DNA from: Orbus hercynius
Lineage (GTDB): Bacteria; Pseudomonadota; Gammaproteobacteria; Enterobacterales; Orbaceae
DNA length: 64,000 nt
Reading direction: 5' to 3'
Assembly (NCBI RefSeq): GCF_003634275.1
Contig: NZ_RBWY01000005.1
Location: 1-64,000, forward strand
How positions within the stretch are numbered: position 1 is the stretch's first letter; each line of letters starts with the position of its first letter. Positions 41,040-52,866 of the stretch are shown here, piece after piece. The position numbers were made by a program, and so were the translations under genes. The notes beneath the pieces were generated by a model, which saw nothing but the letters and a program-made list of their open reading frames with translations, did no database searches and had not been told where the DNA came from.

Positions 41040-41072
41040 AAAAAAATAACCTGAATGAAATAATCAGGTTAT
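41040..41072 (-). terminator. rbfA: Rho-independent terminator of the rimP-nusA-infB-rbfA operon
   Basis: ATAACCTGA (41046-41054) and TCAGGTTAT (41064-41072) pair around a 9-nt loop; on the minus strand the stem runs into TTTTTTT. It lies 17 bp after the rbfA stop, so the operon ends here rather than continuing to truB. Confidence 0.88.
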
Positions 41073-41088
41073 AGCTGAAATCAAATTA

Positions 41089-41466
41089 TTAGTCTTTATG
41101 TCGGCGTTCGTCGTTATTGATCACTTCGCTAACCAAATTAGACATACGCATGCCTTCAACCAACGACTCATCATAAACAAATTTTAGTTCAGGAATAATT
41201 CTTAATTGCATCGCCTTACCAACTAATGAACGAATATACCCTGTTGCGTCGTTTAATATTTTCAGCCCTTGATTGACAACATCAGGATCTTTATCATTAA
41301 GAAATGTGACAAAGATTTTGGCATAAGATAAGTCTCTCGATAGCTCAACATCTGAAACTGTTACCATACCTAAACGCGGATCTTTAATCTCTCTTTGCAA
41401 GATAATTGCAATTTCTTTTTGCAATTCATGACCGACCCGTTGTGGACGACTAAATGATTTTGCCAT
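41089..41466 (-). CDS. rbfA: 30S ribosome-binding factor A
   Basis: 125 residues from ATG 41466 ([24 protein letters not shown]), with an AGAGAGGA site; the frame is open upstream to 41508 but that part is not RbfA. The single KH domain contains [28 protein letters not shown] and [14 protein letters not shown]. It helps mature the 16S rRNA 5' end and is needed in the cold. Last gene of the nusA operon here. Confidence 0.96.
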   Translation of the reverse strand: MAKSFSRPQRVGHELQKEIAIILQREIKDPRLGMVTVSDVELSRDLSYAKIFVTFLNDKDPDVVNQGLKILNDATGYIRSLVGKAMQLRIIPELKFVYDESLVEGMRMSNLVSEVINNDERRHKD

Positions 41467-41560
41467 ATTAAATCCTCTCTTTTGCACAATAGCCCCTGCC
41501 ATAACCACAATACATCTCGTTCATAAAGCAGAGGCTAATCATTGACAATCGATCTATTGT

Positions 41561-44224
41561 TTATATAGTACGTTTAATTTCAATCGTTTCAAATACTTCG
41601 ATCATATCACCGACACGTACATCATTATAGTTACGAACCCCAATACCACACTCCATACCATTACGGACTTCGTTCATATCATCTTTAAAGCGGCGTAATG
41701 ATTCAAGTTCACCTTCATAGATAACAACATTATCACGTAATACACGAATACGATTATGACGTTTAACCACACCTTCAGTTACCATACAGCCAGCAATTGC
41801 ACCAAATTTTGGTGATTTAAACACATCGCGCACTTCAGCAAGACCAATAATTTCTTGTTTATATTCAGGAGCAAGCATACCGCTCATCGCCTGTTTAACT
41901 TCATCAATTAAGTCATAAATAACAGAGTAATAACGTAAGTCAAGATTTTCAGACTCAATCACTTTACGCGCAGAGGCATCAGCACGAACGTTGAAACCTA
42001 AAATTATCGCGTTAGATGCAGCGGCTAACGAAGCATCCGTTTCGGTAATTCCACCGACACCAGAACCGATAATTTTGACTTTAACTTCATCCGTTGATAA
42101 CTTAATTAAAGCATCGCAGATCGCTTCAACAGAACCTTGTACATCAGCTTTAAGCACAATATTAAGCTCAGAAACATCACCGTCGGTCATATTAGTAAAC
42201 ATATTCTCTAGTTTTGCTTTTTGCTGACGTGCCAGTTTGACATCACGGAATTTGCCTTGACGATAGAGCGCAACTTCACGCGCTTTTTTCTCATCGCGAA
42301 CAACAGTTGCTTCATCACCAGCGGAAGGTACACCGGATAAACCTAAGATTTCAACTGGCATTGATGGACCTGCAACCAGAACTTCTTTACCAAGCTCATT
42401 ACGCATTGCACGAATACGTCCATACTCAAAACCACAAAGCACGATATCGCCTTTATGTAGCGAGCCTGATTGCACAAGAACGGTTGCAACAGGACCTCGG
42501 CCTTTGTCTAAGAACGACTCAATCACCACGCCACTTGCCATACCGGTTTCAATTTCTCTTAACTCTAATACTTCAGCTTGTAATAGAATGGCTTCAAGCA
42601 ATTGATCAATGCCTGTGCCTGCTTTTGCAGAAACATGAACAAATTGCGCATCACCGCCCCAATCTTCAGACATAACGCCATATTGAGCTAATTCACCTTT
42701 AACGCGATCAGGATCGGCTTCTGGTTTATCAATTTTATTCACAGCAACTACGATTGGCACATTCGCCGCTTTAGCATGTTGTATTGCTTCAATTGTCTGT
42801 GGCATCACCCCATCATCCGCTGCTACAACAAGTACCACGATATCAGTTGCCTTCGCCCCTCGTGCACGCATTGATGTAAATGCCGCATGGCCTGGTGTAT
42901 CTAAAAAGGTAATATCACCATTGGCTGTTTTCACATGATAAGCACCAATGTGCTGAGTAATTCCCCCAGCTTCTCCTGAAGCTACCTTCGCTTTACGAAT
43001 GTAGTCAAGTAACGAGGTTTTACCATGGTCAACATGACCCATAATGGTCACAACCGGTGCTCGAGAAACTTTTTCAGCCCCTGTATCACGATCGCTCATG
43101 AGTGATTCTTCTAACTCATTTTCACGACGTAACATCACTTTATGCCCCATTTCTTCAGCCACAAGTTGTGCAGTTTCTTGGTCAATCACTTGATTAATGG
43201 TTGCCATAGCCCCCATTTTCATCATTGTTTTAATAACTTCTGAACCTTTTACTGCCATCTTATTAGCCAGTTCAGCAACGGTGATAGTCTCACCGATAAG
43301 AACATCGCGATTAACCGCTTGAACAGGTTTGTTAAATCCTTGCTGAATCGTACTCTTACCTTTCTTTTTGTGACCACTGCGCGTGATTGCTCTGGCCTCT
43401 TCGCGTTCAGCTTTACTTTCTGAAAGTTTGCTACCTTTTTTCTGTTTAGTCACTTTGCTACTACGACCTCGAGCTCGGCCACTTTCCACTTCTCGATCAT
43501 TATCATCTTCAGCGGCTCTTGCATAAACAGAAGTCGTTAAATGATAATCTTCATCTTCAGGACCTCGTTCTGGCGTTTTAGTCTCGGTGTTATATTGCTC
43601 TGCAAGTTTCCTCGCTTCTTCTGCCATACGTTTTGCTTCTTCTTCAAGTTTTCGACGGTTTTCTTCTTCAGCTTTACGTTTGATCTCATTAGCCTCAGCT
43701 TCTAAGCGAGCTTTGTCTTCAGCTGCTTTTTTTGCTTTGGGATCTAACGTCGCTTCTTTTTCAGCATTTGCTTTAGCAATCGCAGCTTGCTTAAGTTTTT
43801 CTTCTTGCTCTTTCTCTTTACGTTTTTGCGCTTCAGCCTCGTGTTTTGCTTTTGCTTCAGCGTCTAAGCGAGCTTTTTCTTCAACCGCTTTTTGTTCAGC
43901 TTCTAAACGGGATTTTTCCTGTTCAGCGGCAATAGCAGCAGGATCTTGTTTGACAAAAGTACGTTTTTTTCGCACCTCAATTTTTACTTCTTTACTTTTA
44001 CCACCCGAACTTGGAACATTGATTGTTGAGTGGGTTTTACGCTGTAACGTCAATTTAGTGGGGCCTTTTTGCGGATTTAAATGTGCAAGTAGTGCCTCTT
44101 TCTCACTTTGACTAACTGTATCCGATGCACTTTTTTTGATACCGGCATCAGCAAACTGCTGCAACAGGGTGTCTACTGGAGTTTTAATCTCTTGTGCCAG
44201 GGTTTCTATTGATACTTTGGTCAT
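41561..44224 (-). CDS. infB: translation initiation factor IF-2
   Basis: 887 residues (E. coli 890). The N-terminal IF2N subdomain ([20 protein letters not shown]) is followed by a long, highly charged Ala/Glu/Lys helix (about 90-215) and a second IF2N domain near 305. The G domain (about 390-555) has [29 protein letters not shown] and NKIDKPEAD. The C-terminal domains bind fMet-tRNA. It positions initiator tRNA on the 30S; that tRNA is encoded at the head of the same cluster. Confidence 0.97.
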   Translation of the reverse strand: MTKVSIETLAQEIKTPVDTLLQQFADAGIKKSASDTVSQSEKEALLAHLNPQKGPTKLTLQRKTHSTINVPSSGGKSKEVKIEVRKKRTFVKQDPAAIAAEQEKSRLEAEQKAVEEKARLDAEAKAKHEAEAQKRKEKEQEEKLKQAAIAKANAEKEATLDPKAKKAAEDKARLEAEANEIKRKAEEENRRKLEEEAKRMAEEARKLAEQYNTETKTPERGPEDEDYHLTTSVYARAAEDDNDREVESGRARGRSSKVTKQKKGSKLSESKAEREEARAITRSGHKKKGKSTIQQGFNKPVQAVNRDVLIGETITVAELANKMAVKGSEVIKTMMKMGAMATINQVIDQETAQLVAEEMGHKVMLRRENELEESLMSDRDTGAEKVSRAPVVTIMGHVDHGKTSLLDYIRKAKVASGEAGGITQHIGAYHVKTANGDITFLDTPGHAAFTSMRARGAKATDIVVLVVAADDGVMPQTIEAIQHAKAANVPIVVAVNKIDKPEADPDRVKGELAQYGVMSEDWGGDAQFVHVSAKAGTGIDQLLEAILLQAEVLELREIETGMASGVVIESFLDKGRGPVATVLVQSGSLHKGDIVLCGFEYGRIRAMRNELGKEVLVAGPSMPVEILGLSGVPSAGDEATVVRDEKKAREVALYRQGKFRDVKLARQQKAKLENMFTNMTDGDVSELNIVLKADVQGSVEAICDALIKLSTDEVKVKIIGSGVGGITETDASLAAASNAIILGFNVRADASARKVIESENLDLRYYSVIYDLIDEVKQAMSGMLAPEYKQEIIGLAEVRDVFKSPKFGAIAGCMVTEGVVKRHNRIRVLRDNVVIYEGELESLRRFKDDMNEVRNGMECGIGVRNYNDVRVGDMIEVFETIEIKRTI

Positions 44225-44253
44225 GTGTTACTGTCCCTTCCTGTTACGTTTAA

Positions 44254-45729
44254 TTATTCATTTGCAAACCAACAAATATTACGAGCTTTCATAATCAACT
44301 CACCGGCTTGTTCATTTGTTAACCCTTCAATATCAGCTAAGTCATCCGTTCCTTGCTCAGCTAAATCTTCGAGTGTAATAACACCATTCGCAGCTAATTT
44401 ATAAGCAAGCTCTTGTGTCATTCCTTGCAGAGCTAACAAATCATCAGCAGGTTGTTTGCTGTTATTTGCTAATGCGAGTGTCGTTAGTGCATTTTTAGCT
44501 CTACTTCGTAGAGCTTCAACTAGCTCTTCATCAAGCGCTTCAATTTCTAATAATTCATCAAGTGGCACATAAGCAATTTGATCTAGGCTAGTAAAGCCTT
44601 CCTCGACTAATAATGTCGCCAATTCTTCTTCTATATCAAGGTGCTTCATAAAGTTTTTAATAGCAGAGAATGATTCCGCATGATGTTTTTCTTGCAGCTC
44701 ATCCGTGGTCATCACATTTAACGTCCAGCCCGTTAGCTGAGAAGCCAAACGGATATTTTGACCATTACGTCCGATCGCTTGTGGCAAGTTATCTTGATGC
44801 ACAGCAATATCCATTGTCTGCTTATCTTCATCAACAACGATCGAAACGACATCTGCTGGCGCCATCGCGTTAATTACGTATTGCGCCGGATGCTCATCCC
44901 ATAAAACGATATCAATTCTTTCGCCACCAAATTCATTCGATACTGCCTGAACACGTGCACCGCGCATCCCAACACAAGCCCCAACAGGATCAATACGACG
45001 ATCATTACTCTTAACGGCTATTTTTGCACGTGAACCCGGATCGCGCGCAACACCTTTAATGTCGATCATCTCCTCAGCGATTTCAGGCACCTCAATACGA
45101 AATAGCTCTTCCATCATTTTTGGATTTGAACGACTGACATAAAGTTGTGCTGGTTTATTCTCATTTTCCACAATATATAAAATACCGCGAACACGATCAC
45201 CAATACGGAAATTTTCACGTGGCAGCATATCATCTCGGGCCATCATCGCATCCGCATTACTACCTAAATCTAGAATCACGCTGTCACGGTTAGTCTTTTT
45301 AACAATCCCAGTAACAATTTCGCCCAAACGATGACGAAACATATCAATTACCATAGCGCGCTCTGCTTCACGTACTTTTTGTACAATAACTTGCTTAGCG
45401 GTTTGTGTGGTAATTCGGTCAAACCCTATCGATTCGATTTGCTCTTGTACGTAATCACCTAATTTTGTAGTTGGCTCGTCATACTGAGCAGCATCTAGGG
45501 TAATTTCGCGAAATGGTTGAGTCACTTCATTTACCACTAACCAACGACGAAATGTATCATAATCACCGGTTTTATGATCAATCTTAACAACAACATCAAT
45601 ATCCTGTCCGTTTCGCTTTTTCTTTGTTGCTGTTGCTAGTGCGGACTCTAACGCTTCAAAGATTTTTTCTCTTGATAACGCTTTTTCATTAGACACTGCT
45701 TCAACAACCGCTAAAATTTCTTTATTCAT
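44254..45729 (-). CDS. nusA: transcription termination/antitermination factor NusA
   Basis: 491 residues (E. coli 495). Order: RNA-polymerase-binding N-domain ([20 protein letters not shown]), S1 domain ([21 protein letters not shown]), two KH domains ([20 protein letters not shown] and [21 protein letters not shown]), then two acidic repeats at the C-terminus (about 365-425 and 440-491). It acts in pausing, termination and rRNA antitermination. It lies 48 bp after rimP and 29 bp before infB. Confidence 0.97.
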   Translation of the reverse strand: MNKEILAVVEAVSNEKALSREKIFEALESALATATKKKRNGQDIDVVVKIDHKTGDYDTFRRWLVVNEVTQPFREITLDAAQYDEPTTKLGDYVQEQIESIGFDRITTQTAKQVIVQKVREAERAMVIDMFRHRLGEIVTGIVKKTNRDSVILDLGSNADAMMARDDMLPRENFRIGDRVRGILYIVENENKPAQLYVSRSNPKMMEELFRIEVPEIAEEMIDIKGVARDPGSRAKIAVKSNDRRIDPVGACVGMRGARVQAVSNEFGGERIDIVLWDEHPAQYVINAMAPADVVSIVVDEDKQTMDIAVHQDNLPQAIGRNGQNIRLASQLTGWTLNVMTTDELQEKHHAESFSAIKNFMKHLDIEEELATLLVEEGFTSLDQIAYVPLDELLEIEALDEELVEALRSRAKNALTTLALANNSKQPADDLLALQGMTQELAYKLAANGVITLEDLAEQGTDDLADIEGLTNEQAGELIMKARNICWFANE

Positions 45730-45777
45730 CTATGTTACCTACTCATCTCTTTTTAAAGTCAGTGTGACAAATTTGGG

Positions 45778-46233
45778 CTAAAATTTAGGGACAATATTTG
45801 CTTTTTGAATATTACTTAACGCAAAAACTTCATCTTTACCATCAACGGTTAGCGTCACCATTTCATTATCGTCCACAGCCTTGATGATTCCTTTCCATTG
45901 ACGACGATTCGCCACAGCAATACGCAGGGAAATCGTAATCTCTTCCCCAATAAAACGATGGTAGTGTTCCAGTGTAAATAAAGGGCGATCCATACCTGGC
46001 GAAGACACTTCTAAACTATATGCAGTTGTAATCGGATCTTCAACATCAAGTACTGCACTGACTTGACGACTAACATCAGCACAATCATCAACAGTAATAC
46101 CATTTTCACTATCGATATAAATTCTGAGCACAGGATTGCGGCTTCTAATATATTCAACGCCAACCAGCTCGAATCCAAGAGCCATCGTGGGTCCTTGAAT
46201 AATATCTACTAACCGCTGCTCTAAACTAGCCAA
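45778..46233 (-). CDS. rimP: ribosome maturation factor RimP
   Basis: 151 residues (E. coli 150) from a TTG start at 46233. A GGAGG lies 5 nt upstream (46239-46243), and the resulting protein, reading [14 protein letters not shown] after the initiator Met, aligns with E. coli STLEQKLTEMITAP. ATG codons further upstream (to 46284) are open but have no ribosome-binding site and encode a non-family extension. Hallmarks: [47 protein letters not shown]. It aids 30S assembly. Confidence 0.95.
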   Translation of the reverse strand: MASLEQRLVDIIQGPTMALGFELVGVEYIRSRNPVLRIYIDSENGITVDDCADVSRQVSAVLDVEDPITTAYSLEVSSPGMDRPLFTLEHYHRFIGEEITISLRIAVANRRQWKGIIKAVDDNEMVTLTVDGKDEVFALSNIQKANIVPKF

Positions 46234-46333
46234 ATAAACCTCCACCGCATAATTAGCCAAATAAAAAAAGGGCATATAGCCCAACTTATTGATAAATCCA
46301 TTAAAAAATACAAGCGAACTTCATAAAAAGACG

Positions 46334-46356
46334 TTAAAAAACCCCGACAAGCGAGG
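46334..46356 (-). terminator. terminator or attenuator between tRNA-fMet and rimP
   Basis: On the minus strand CCTCG (46352-46356) pairs with CGGGG (46342-46346), allowing one G-U pair, and is followed by TTTTTTAA. It lies 74 nt after the tRNA 3' end and about 100 bp before the rimP start. Partial read-through would link the tRNA promoter to the operon, as described for E. coli metY-rimP-nusA. Confidence 0.6.
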
Positions 46357-46429
46357 CTACATTGAAAAATCCTGTAATGAAGCCACTTTACTGAATTGAC
46401 TATTGATATTCAACATCAGAAAATTCAAG

Positions 46430-46506
<77 letters not shown>

Positions 46507-46519
46507 TCAGATGGCTAAA

Positions 46520-46547
46520 ATTATACATTTTTTAGATAAAAAAGCAA
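46520..46547 (-). promoter_or_regulatory. promoter of tRNA-fMet and the nusA operon
   Basis: -35 TTGCTT (46542-46547), 16-bp spacer, perfect -10 TATAAT (46520-46525), 13 bp before the mature tRNA 5' end. Upstream, an imperfect hairpin with CGGTGC/GCGCCG arms near 46575-46600 may end the pgpA transcript. Confidence 0.65.
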
Positions 46548-46646
46548 CTATTAATTTTAATGCAACCGATAAGATTTCGGCGCTTTAGCACCGATTGTTA
46601 TCATCAAAAAATCACTTAACCGCTTAATCATCGATACAAGTGAATA

Positions 46647-47168
46647 TTATACTCCTGGGAACCAAAATGCTAATCCATAAACAACCAATGATGAAAAAAT
46701 CGCCGCAATCACATCGTCGATCATAATACCGAATCCGCCCGATACTTTTTGATCAAACCAACGAATTGGCCATGGCTTAATAATATCAAATACGCGAAAA
46801 GCCACAAAGGCGATAATCAGCCATAAAATTGAAATATAGGGAATAAAAAATAACGTTATCCACATCCCCACAAACTCATCCCACACAATATGACCGCTAT
46901 CATGTGTCTGTGTGTCATCAGACGTTCTTTGACATAAAAAACAGCCAAATACAAACGCCACGGCGATCAATAGCCAGTATAAAATGGGTGAAAGGCCACA
47001 AAATAATAACCAAAGTGGAATAGCGATTAATGATCCCATCGTTCCTGGCATAATCGGTGACATACCACTGCCTAATCCCACCGCGAATAAGTGGATAGGA
47101 TTGGATAACCGAACGCGCTGTTTAAACACAGACGGCTTTACTGTTGACTGCTTAGTTTGTTTTGTCAT
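46647..47168 (-). CDS. pgpA: phosphatidylglycerophosphatase A
   Basis: 173 residues (E. coli 172). An integral inner-membrane enzyme that removes the phosphate from phosphatidylglycerol phosphate. Signatures: [38 protein letters not shown] (catalytic acidic residues), [31 protein letters not shown]. Four membrane segments. Its ATG overlaps the argF stop by 4 bp. Elsewhere pgpA usually follows thiL/nusB, so this coupling to an arginine gene is unusual. Confidence 0.94.
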   Translation of the reverse strand: MTKQTKQSTVKPSVFKQRVRLSNPIHLFAVGLGSGMSPIMPGTMGSLIAIPLWLLFCGLSPILYWLLIAVAFVFGCFLCQRTSDDTQTHDSGHIVWDEFVGMWITLFFIPYISILWLIIAFVAFRVFDIIKPWPIRWFDQKVSGGFGIMIDDVIAAIFSSLVVYGLAFWFPGV

Positions 47169-48175
47169 TCGTCTTTACTTAATGTTGCAACCATTACGGC
47201 TTTAATCGTGTGTAAGCGGTTTTCTGCCTCATCAAACACGATACTATGTTTTGATTCGAAGACCTCGTCTGTCACTTCAAGGCCATTATTTAATCCATAT
47301 TGCGCTGCCATTTGTTTACCCACTGCCGTATTCATATCATGAAACGCCGGTAAACAGTGCATAAATTTAACATGTGGATTTTGGGTCAAGTTAATCACAT
47401 TTTGATTGATCTGATAAGGGGTTAATAATTTGACTCGCTCATCCCAGACTTCTTTCGGTTCACCCATTGACACCCAAACATCAGTATAAAGGAAATCAAC
47501 ATCCTTCACACCTTGTGCAACATCTTCCGTTAAAATAATTTTAGCGCCGGTTTTTGCCGCAATATCTTGGCATTGTTTAACTAATGCAGCTTCGGGTTGG
47601 CACGCTTTTGGCGCAACTAAACGAACTTCCATGCCCATTAACGCCGCACCTTCCATCAATGAATTACCCATATTATTACGAGCATCGCCCAAATAAGCAA
47701 ATTTCACCGTCTTGAGTTCACGATCACCAATATGCTCTTTCATCGTCATAAAATCAGCCAAAATTTGTGTTGGATGCGCTTCTGTCGTCAAACCATTCCA
47801 AACTGGTACACCAGCGTATTTTGCTAAGGTTTCAACTATCTCTTGCCCATAACCGCGATACTCAATACCATCATACATTCGGCCAAGAACACGAGCGGTA
47901 TCAGCAATCGACTCTTTATGACCAATTTGACTACCGTTTGGCCCTAAATAGGTCACACAAGCCCCCTGATCAAAGGCGCCAACTTCAAATGCACAGCGAG
48001 TTCGGGTTGAGTCTTTCTCAAAAATTAATGCGATATTCTTGCCAACTAAATATTGTTGCTCTTTACCCTGTTTTTTCGCTGCCTTTAATGTCATCGCTAG
48101 CGTAATTAATTGATTAATCTCAGCTGGAGTAAAATCCAGTAATCGTAAAAAGTGTCGTTGATAGAAACCAAGCAT
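47165..48175 (-). CDS. argF: ornithine carbamoyltransferase
   Basis: 336 residues (E. coli ArgF/ArgI 334). It makes citrulline from ornithine and carbamoyl phosphate. The carbamoyl-phosphate loop [14 protein letters not shown], then [25 protein letters not shown], and the ornithine-binding [10 protein letters not shown] are all intact. An ARG box (48218-48231) lies 43 bp upstream of the ATG. The divergent neighbour, carAB, supplies its substrate. Catabolic ArcB is a possible alternative, but the ArgR box and carAB favour biosynthesis. Confidence 0.95.
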   Translation of the reverse strand: MLGFYQRHFLRLLDFTPAEINQLITLAMTLKAAKKQGKEQQYLVGKNIALIFEKDSTRTRCAFEVGAFDQGACVTYLGPNGSQIGHKESIADTARVLGRMYDGIEYRGYGQEIVETLAKYAGVPVWNGLTTEAHPTQILADFMTMKEHIGDRELKTVKFAYLGDARNNMGNSLMEGAALMGMEVRLVAPKACQPEAALVKQCQDIAAKTGAKIILTEDVAQGVKDVDFLYTDVWVSMGEPKEVWDERVKLLTPYQINQNVINLTQNPHVKFMHCLPAFHDMNTAVGKQMAAQYGLNNGLEVTDEVFESKHSIVFDEAENRLHTIKAVMVATLSKDE

Positions 48176-48217
48176 ACCTCACTCCTAAAATGAATATTGA
48201 TTGATGAAAATTTTATT

Positions 48218-48231
48218 TGAATAATTATTCA
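48218..48231. promoter_or_regulatory. argF: ARG box upstream of argF
   Basis: TGAATAATTATTCA matches the 14-bp core of the ArgR operator consensus TGAATWAWWATTCA. It sits 43 bp before the argF ATG. A poorer copy, TGATTATTTATTCA, is at 48330-48343. Confidence 0.75.
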
Positions 48232-48394
48232 ATTTCAAGTTAAAGATCATAAATAAAGATAAAAGTACATTCCATCACACTTAAATCTCAAATTTGAGAC
48301 TTGTTTATTCAATTAAATTTTATAATATTTGATTATTTATTCAATTTATTATCACAAAAGAGTTGCCATTTTGATTTATCGATGTAAACTAAAT

Positions 48395-48429
48395 TGAATT
48401 TATATTCAAATAAAATGACTTTTTATTCA
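48395..48429. promoter_or_regulatory. carA: paired ARG boxes upstream of carA
   Basis: TGAATTTATATTCA (48395-48408) and TGACTTTTTATTCA (48416-48429). Their starts are exactly 21 bp apart, the centre-to-centre spacing of ArgR operator pairs (18-bp boxes with 3 bp between). The pair ends 18 bp before the carA ATG and so covers the leader or promoter start. Confidence 0.78.
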
Positions 48430-48447
48430 AAAAGGACCACTTTCATC

Positions 48448-49608
48448 ATGCACAATTACGCACTTCTCATTCTTCAAGATGGCACGCAGTTTTTAGGTCA
48501 GTCAATTGGCGTAGACGGCGATACAGTTGGCGAAGTGGTTTTTAATACTTCGATAACAGGCTACCAAGAAATTTTAACCGACCCCTCGTATACCGAACAA
48601 ATTGTCACCTTAACTTATCCACATATCGGTAATGTGGGCACCAACCCTGCCGATGAAGAATCGAGTCAAGTTTATGCTAAAGGCTTAATTATAAGGGATT
48701 TACCGATTATTAGCAGTAACTTCCGTAGCACCGAGAACTTATCCGCGTATTTAGTCAAACATAATATTGTTGCTATCGCCGATATCGATACCCGAAAATT
48801 GACCCGAGTGCTACGCGAAAAAGGAGCATTACACGGCTGTATCATGACTGGCCAGAGTAAAACCGAGTTATTCGCTCAGGCAGATAAAATATTACTTAAA
48901 GCGCAAAACTTTAACGGCATAAACGGACTGGATCTCGCCAAAGTCGTTACCACCCGCCAACCCTATACTTGGACACAAGGGTCATGGTCATTAGGCAATG
49001 AAAACCCAGTTAACAAAGCAGAAAGCACATTACCCTACCATGTCGTCGCGTATGATTTTGGCATTAAGCGTAACATTTTACGCATGCTAGTTGATCGTGG
49101 TTGTAAACTGACCGTTGTGCCAGCTCAGACATCCGCAGAGCAGGTATTAGCGCTCAATCCTGATGGTATTTTTTTATCTAATGGTCCTGGCGATCCCGCG
49201 CCTTGTACTTATGCCATCGATGCCATTAAACATTTTTTACAAACCAATCTCCCCATTTTTGGTATCTGTCTAGGTCATCAATTATTGGCGCTCGCTTGCG
49301 ATGCTAAAACTGTTAAAATGAAATTTGGCCACCATGGCGGCAACCATCCCGTCAAAGATATCACCAATAATTGCGTCATGATTACCGCGCAAAATCACGG
49401 ATTTGCCGTCGATGAAGAGAGCTTACCGGCTCATTTACGGGTAACCCATAAATCGCTATTTGATGGTTCCTTACAAGGTCTTCATCATAATATAAAACCC
49501 GCATTTAGCTTCCAAGGACATCCTGAAGCAAGCCCAGGTCCGCATGATGCGGCACCATTATTTGATCACTTTATTCAATTAATCTCTATTTATCAGCAAG
49601 GGAAGTAA
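48448..49608 (+). CDS. carA: carbamoyl phosphate synthase, small (glutaminase) subunit
   Basis: 386 residues from ATG 48448 ([21 protein letters not shown]); E. coli 382. The frame extends to 48394, but that part overlaps the ARG boxes and is not family-like. The C-terminal class-I amidotransferase has the nucleophile in [13 protein letters not shown] and the His/Glu pair in [13 protein letters not shown]. It feeds ammonia to CarB for arginine and pyrimidine synthesis. The carA stop is 5 bp before carB. Confidence 0.97.
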   Translation: MHNYALLILQDGTQFLGQSIGVDGDTVGEVVFNTSITGYQEILTDPSYTEQIVTLTYPHIGNVGTNPADEESSQVYAKGLIIRDLPIISSNFRSTENLSAYLVKHNIVAIADIDTRKLTRVLREKGALHGCIMTGQSKTELFAQADKILLKAQNFNGINGLDLAKVVTTRQPYTWTQGSWSLGNENPVNKAESTLPYHVVAYDFGIKRNILRMLVDRGCKLTVVPAQTSAEQVLALNPDGIFLSNGPGDPAPCTYAIDAIKHFLQTNLPIFGICLGHQLLALACDAKTVKMKFGHHGGNHPVKDITNNCVMITAQNHGFAVDEESLPAHLRVTHKSLFDGSLQGLHHNIKPAFSFQGHPEASPGPHDAAPLFDHFIQLISIYQQGK

Positions 49609-49613
49609 ATTCA

Positions 49614-52600
49614 ATGGCAAAGAGAACGGATATTGACAGTATTTTAATTATTGGCGCAGGTCCGATTGTCATTGGGCAAGCGTGTGAATTTGATTATTCT
49701 GGTGCACAAGCTTGTAAAGCACTTCGTGAAGAAGGTTATCGCGTCATTTTGGTTAACTCAAACCCAGCAACCATTATGACTGACCCAGACATGGCTGACG
49801 CCACGTACATTGAGCCCATTCATTGGACCACGGTGCACAAAATCATTGAACAAGAAAGACCCGATGCGATTTTACCAACCATGGGTGGGCAAACAGCATT
49901 AAATTGCGCATTAGAACTGGAAAAACAAGGCGTATTAGCCGAATTTAATGTGGAAATGATTGGTGCAACCGCCGATGCGATTGATAAGGCTGAAGACCGT
50001 CGCAGATTTGATCAAGCGATGAAAAAAATTGGCTTAGAAACAGCTCGAAGCGGCATCGCACATACATTAAGTGAAGCGTATGGCGTATTAGATCAAGTTG
50101 GTTTTCCCTGTATTATTCGCCCTTCTTTCACAATGGGCGGCACCGGTGGCGGGATCGCTTATAATCGAGAAGAATTTGAAGATATTTGTACCCGAGGTTT
50201 AGATCTTTCGCCGACCAATGAGTTACTGATCGATGAATCACTCATTGGCTGGAAAGAGTATGAAATGGAAGTCGTACGCGATAAAAATGATAATTGTATC
50301 ATTGTCTGTTCAATTGAAAATTTCGACCCAATGGGTATTCATACCGGTGATTCAATTACCGTTGCTCCGGCCCAAACGATGAGCGATAAAGAATACCAAA
50401 TCATGCGTAATGCCTCGCTGGCAGTGCTGCGTGAAATCGGTGTAGAAACCGGTGGTTCGAATGTACAGTTTTCCGTTGATCCCAAAACTGGACGTTTAAT
50501 TGTCATTGAGATGAATCCCCGAGTATCAAGATCATCGGCGCTGGCATCAAAAGCAACGGGCTTCCCGATTGCAAAAATTGCCGCAAAACTAGCCATTGGC
50601 TATACCTTAGATGAACTTGCCAATGATATTACAGGGGGGAAAACACCAGCATCATTTGAACCCGCTATCGACTATGTCGTCACTAAAATACCGCGTTTCA
50701 ATTTTGAAAAATTTACCGGCTGCAACGATCGCCTCACCACCCAAATGAAATCGGTTGGTGAAGTGATGGCAATTGGCCGGACTTTCCAAGAATCACTGCA
50801 AAAAGCATTACGTGGTTTGGAAGTTGGCGCGACAGGTTTTGACCCGAAAGTTGAGAACTATATCGATAATAGTGAACTAACTAAAATTCGCCGAGAGCTA
50901 CAAGAAGCGGGCAGTGATCGAATTTGGTACATTGCTGATGCCTTCAGAGCGGGCTTGACTGTCAAGGACGTTTTTAATCTCACGCATATCGATCCGTGGT
51001 TTTTAGTCCAAATCGAGCAATTGATTAAGTTTGAACACAGCGTGAGTCAAACGTCACTGCATAAACTTGATTACGACATGTTAAGACTGCTAAAACGTAA
51101 AGGGTTTTCCGATGCAAGATTGGCAAAACTATTGCACGTCAAAGAGCACGATATTCGTCAAAAACGTCATCAATTTAATTTGCATCCGGTTTATAAACGC
51201 GTCGATACTTGTGCAGCAGAATTTGCTACCGATACGGCTTACCTTTATTCAACCTATGAAGAGGAGTGTGAAGCTAATCCACAGTTTACTAAACCCAAAA
51301 TCATGATTCTTGGTGGTGGACCAAACCGTATTGGTCAAGGTATTGAGTTTGATTATTGCTGTGTTCACGCCGCACTCGCGCTACATGAAGATGGCTTTGA
51401 AACGATTATGGTTAATTGTAATCCGGAAACCGTTTCAACTGATTATGATACTTCGGATCGTCTCTATTTTGAACCTGTCACGCTCGAAGATGTGCTAGAA
51501 ATTGTGCATATTGAAAAGCCAACCGGTGTAATTGTGCAATATGGTGGACAAACGCCATTGAAGCTATCGAGAGCCTTAGAAGCGGCTGGCGTGCCGATTA
51601 TCGGCACGCAACCTGACGCTATCGACCAAGCCGAAGATCGCCAGCGTTTTCAGGATGTGGTGGATAAACTCAAGCTCAAACAACCCGTGAATGGGACTGT
51701 CACCGATTTGGAACAAGCTATCGCTAAAGCAGAGCAAATTGGTTATCCGCTCGTTGTTCGCCCATCTTACGTCTTGGGGGGGCGGGCAATGGAAATCGTT
51801 TATGATGAAAACGATTTAAGGCGGTATTTTAAAACCGCGATTAGTGAATCAAATGATGCACCGGTATTACTTGATCACTTTTTAGATGACGCCATTGAAG
51901 TTGATATCGATGTAATGTGCGATGGTCAAGAGGTTGTTATCGGCGGTATTATGGAACATATTGAGCAAGCCGGAGTCCATTCGGGTGACTCTGCCTGCTC
52001 GCTACCTACCCATACATTAAGCCCAGCGGTATTAAATGAGCTGCGACACCAAGCCAAACAGCTCGCACTCACCTTGCAGGTTAAAGGCCTAATGAATGCA
52101 CAATTTGCCATTAAAGATGGCGAAATCTACTTAATTGAAGTGAATCCTCGCGCCGCAAGAACCGTCCCTTTTGTATCAAAAGCAACGGGCGTCCCGCTAG
52201 CAAAAATTGCCGCTCGAATCATGGCAGGCCAATCACTGGCTAAGCAAAACATTCGCCATGAAGTCATTCCGCCTTATTATTGCGTCAAAGAAGTGGTTTT
52301 ACCCTTTAATAAATTCAATGGTGTCGATCCGATTTTAGGGCCGGAGATGCGCTCAACCGGTGAAGTAATGGGTATTGGTCAAACCTTTGCTGAAGCCTTT
52401 TCTAAAGCACAGCTCGGTAGCTTATCAACTATGAAAAAGCATGGCAAAGCCTTGTTATCAGTTCGAGATCAAGATAAGCACAAGGTGGTTGATGTTGCGA
52501 AAAGACTGATTGAGCATGGCTTTACGCTTGATGCAACCCAAGGTACCACTAAAATGCTACACAGCGCAGGTATTGCCTGTCAGGAAGTGAAAAAAGAGAC

Positions 52601-52826
52601 TGAAGGTAGGCCCAATATTCATGATCATATCAAGAATGGTGAATACAGTTATATTCTCAATACCACATCAGGTCGACAAGCCATAGAAGCATCAAAGACC
52701 TTGCGTCGTAGCGCGATTCAATACAAAGTTCATTATGACACAACCATTAATGCGGCTTACGCAACGACTGCCGCTCTTGATTATAATCCAGCTGATAATA
52801 TTACGGCATTGCAAAAACTATATTAA
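49614..52826 (+). CDS. carB: carbamoyl phosphate synthase, large subunit
   Basis: 1070 residues (E. coli 1073). Two homologous ATP-grasp halves: the carboxy-phosphate domain ([19 protein letters not shown], residues about 1-400) and the carbamoyl-phosphate domain ([17 protein letters not shown], about 555-930), joined by an oligomerisation region. The C-terminal MGS-like allosteric domain (about 940-1070, [12 protein letters not shown]) binds UMP and ornithine effectors. Operon with carA. Confidence 0.97.
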   Translation: MAKRTDIDSILIIGAGPIVIGQACEFDYSGAQACKALREEGYRVILVNSNPATIMTDPDMADATYIEPIHWTTVHKIIEQERPDAILPTMGGQTALNCALELEKQGVLAEFNVEMIGATADAIDKAEDRRRFDQAMKKIGLETARSGIAHTLSEAYGVLDQVGFPCIIRPSFTMGGTGGGIAYNREEFEDICTRGLDLSPTNELLIDESLIGWKEYEMEVVRDKNDNCIIVCSIENFDPMGIHTGDSITVAPAQTMSDKEYQIMRNASLAVLREIGVETGGSNVQFSVDPKTGRLIVIEMNPRVSRSSALASKATGFPIAKIAAKLAIGYTLDELANDITGGKTPASFEPAIDYVVTKIPRFNFEKFTGCNDRLTTQMKSVGEVMAIGRTFQESLQKALRGLEVGATGFDPKVENYIDNSELTKIRRELQEAGSDRIWYIADAFRAGLTVKDVFNLTHIDPWFLVQIEQLIKFEHSVSQTSLHKLDYDMLRLLKRKGFSDARLAKLLHVKEHDIRQKRHQFNLHPVYKRVDTCAAEFATDTAYLYSTYEEECEANPQFTKPKIMILGGGPNRIGQGIEFDYCCVHAALALHEDGFETIMVNCNPETVSTDYDTSDRLYFEPVTLEDVLEIVHIEKPTGVIVQYGGQTPLKLSRALEAAGVPIIGTQPDAIDQAEDRQRFQDVVDKLKLKQPVNGTVTDLEQAIAKAEQIGYPLVVRPSYVLGGRAMEIVYDENDLRRYFKTAISESNDAPVLLDHFLDDAIEVDIDVMCDGQEVVIGGIMEHIEQAGVHSGDSACSLPTHTLSPAVLNELRHQAKQLALTLQVKGLMNAQFAIKDGEIYLIEVNPRAARTVPFVSKATGVPLAKIAARIMAGQSLAKQNIRHEVIPPYYCVKEVVLPFNKFNGVDPILGPEMRSTGEVMGIGQTFAEAFSKAQLGSLSTMKKHGKALLSVRDQDKHKVVDVAKRLIEHGFTLDATQGTTKMLHSAGIACQEVKKETEGRPNIHDHIKNGEYSYILNTTSGRQAIEASKTLRRSAIQYKVHYDTTINAAYATTAALDYNPADNITALQKLY

Positions 52827-52842
52827 TTAGCTAAGCAGACAA

Positions 52843-52861
52843 GGGGAAGGATTACTTCCCC
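52843..52861. terminator. terminator hairpin between carB and the adjacent convergent gene
   Basis: GGGGAAG (52843-52849) and CTTCCCC (52855-52861) around a 5-nt loop, 16 bp after the carB stop. Rich in G-C pairs but with only a short T-rich tail (CAACTTTAATT). Confidence 0.65.
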
Positions 52862-52866
52862 CAACT

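Noticed and set aside
42307-42675. 122-codon plus-strand frame opposite the IF-2 G domain
   Set aside because: Shadow frame, His/Leu-rich without domain structure.
43587-44111. 174-codon plus-strand frame opposite infB, rich in Ala and Ser
   Set aside because: It is the complement of the Lys/Glu/Ala-rich helix of IF-2; the biased composition keeps the opposite frame open.
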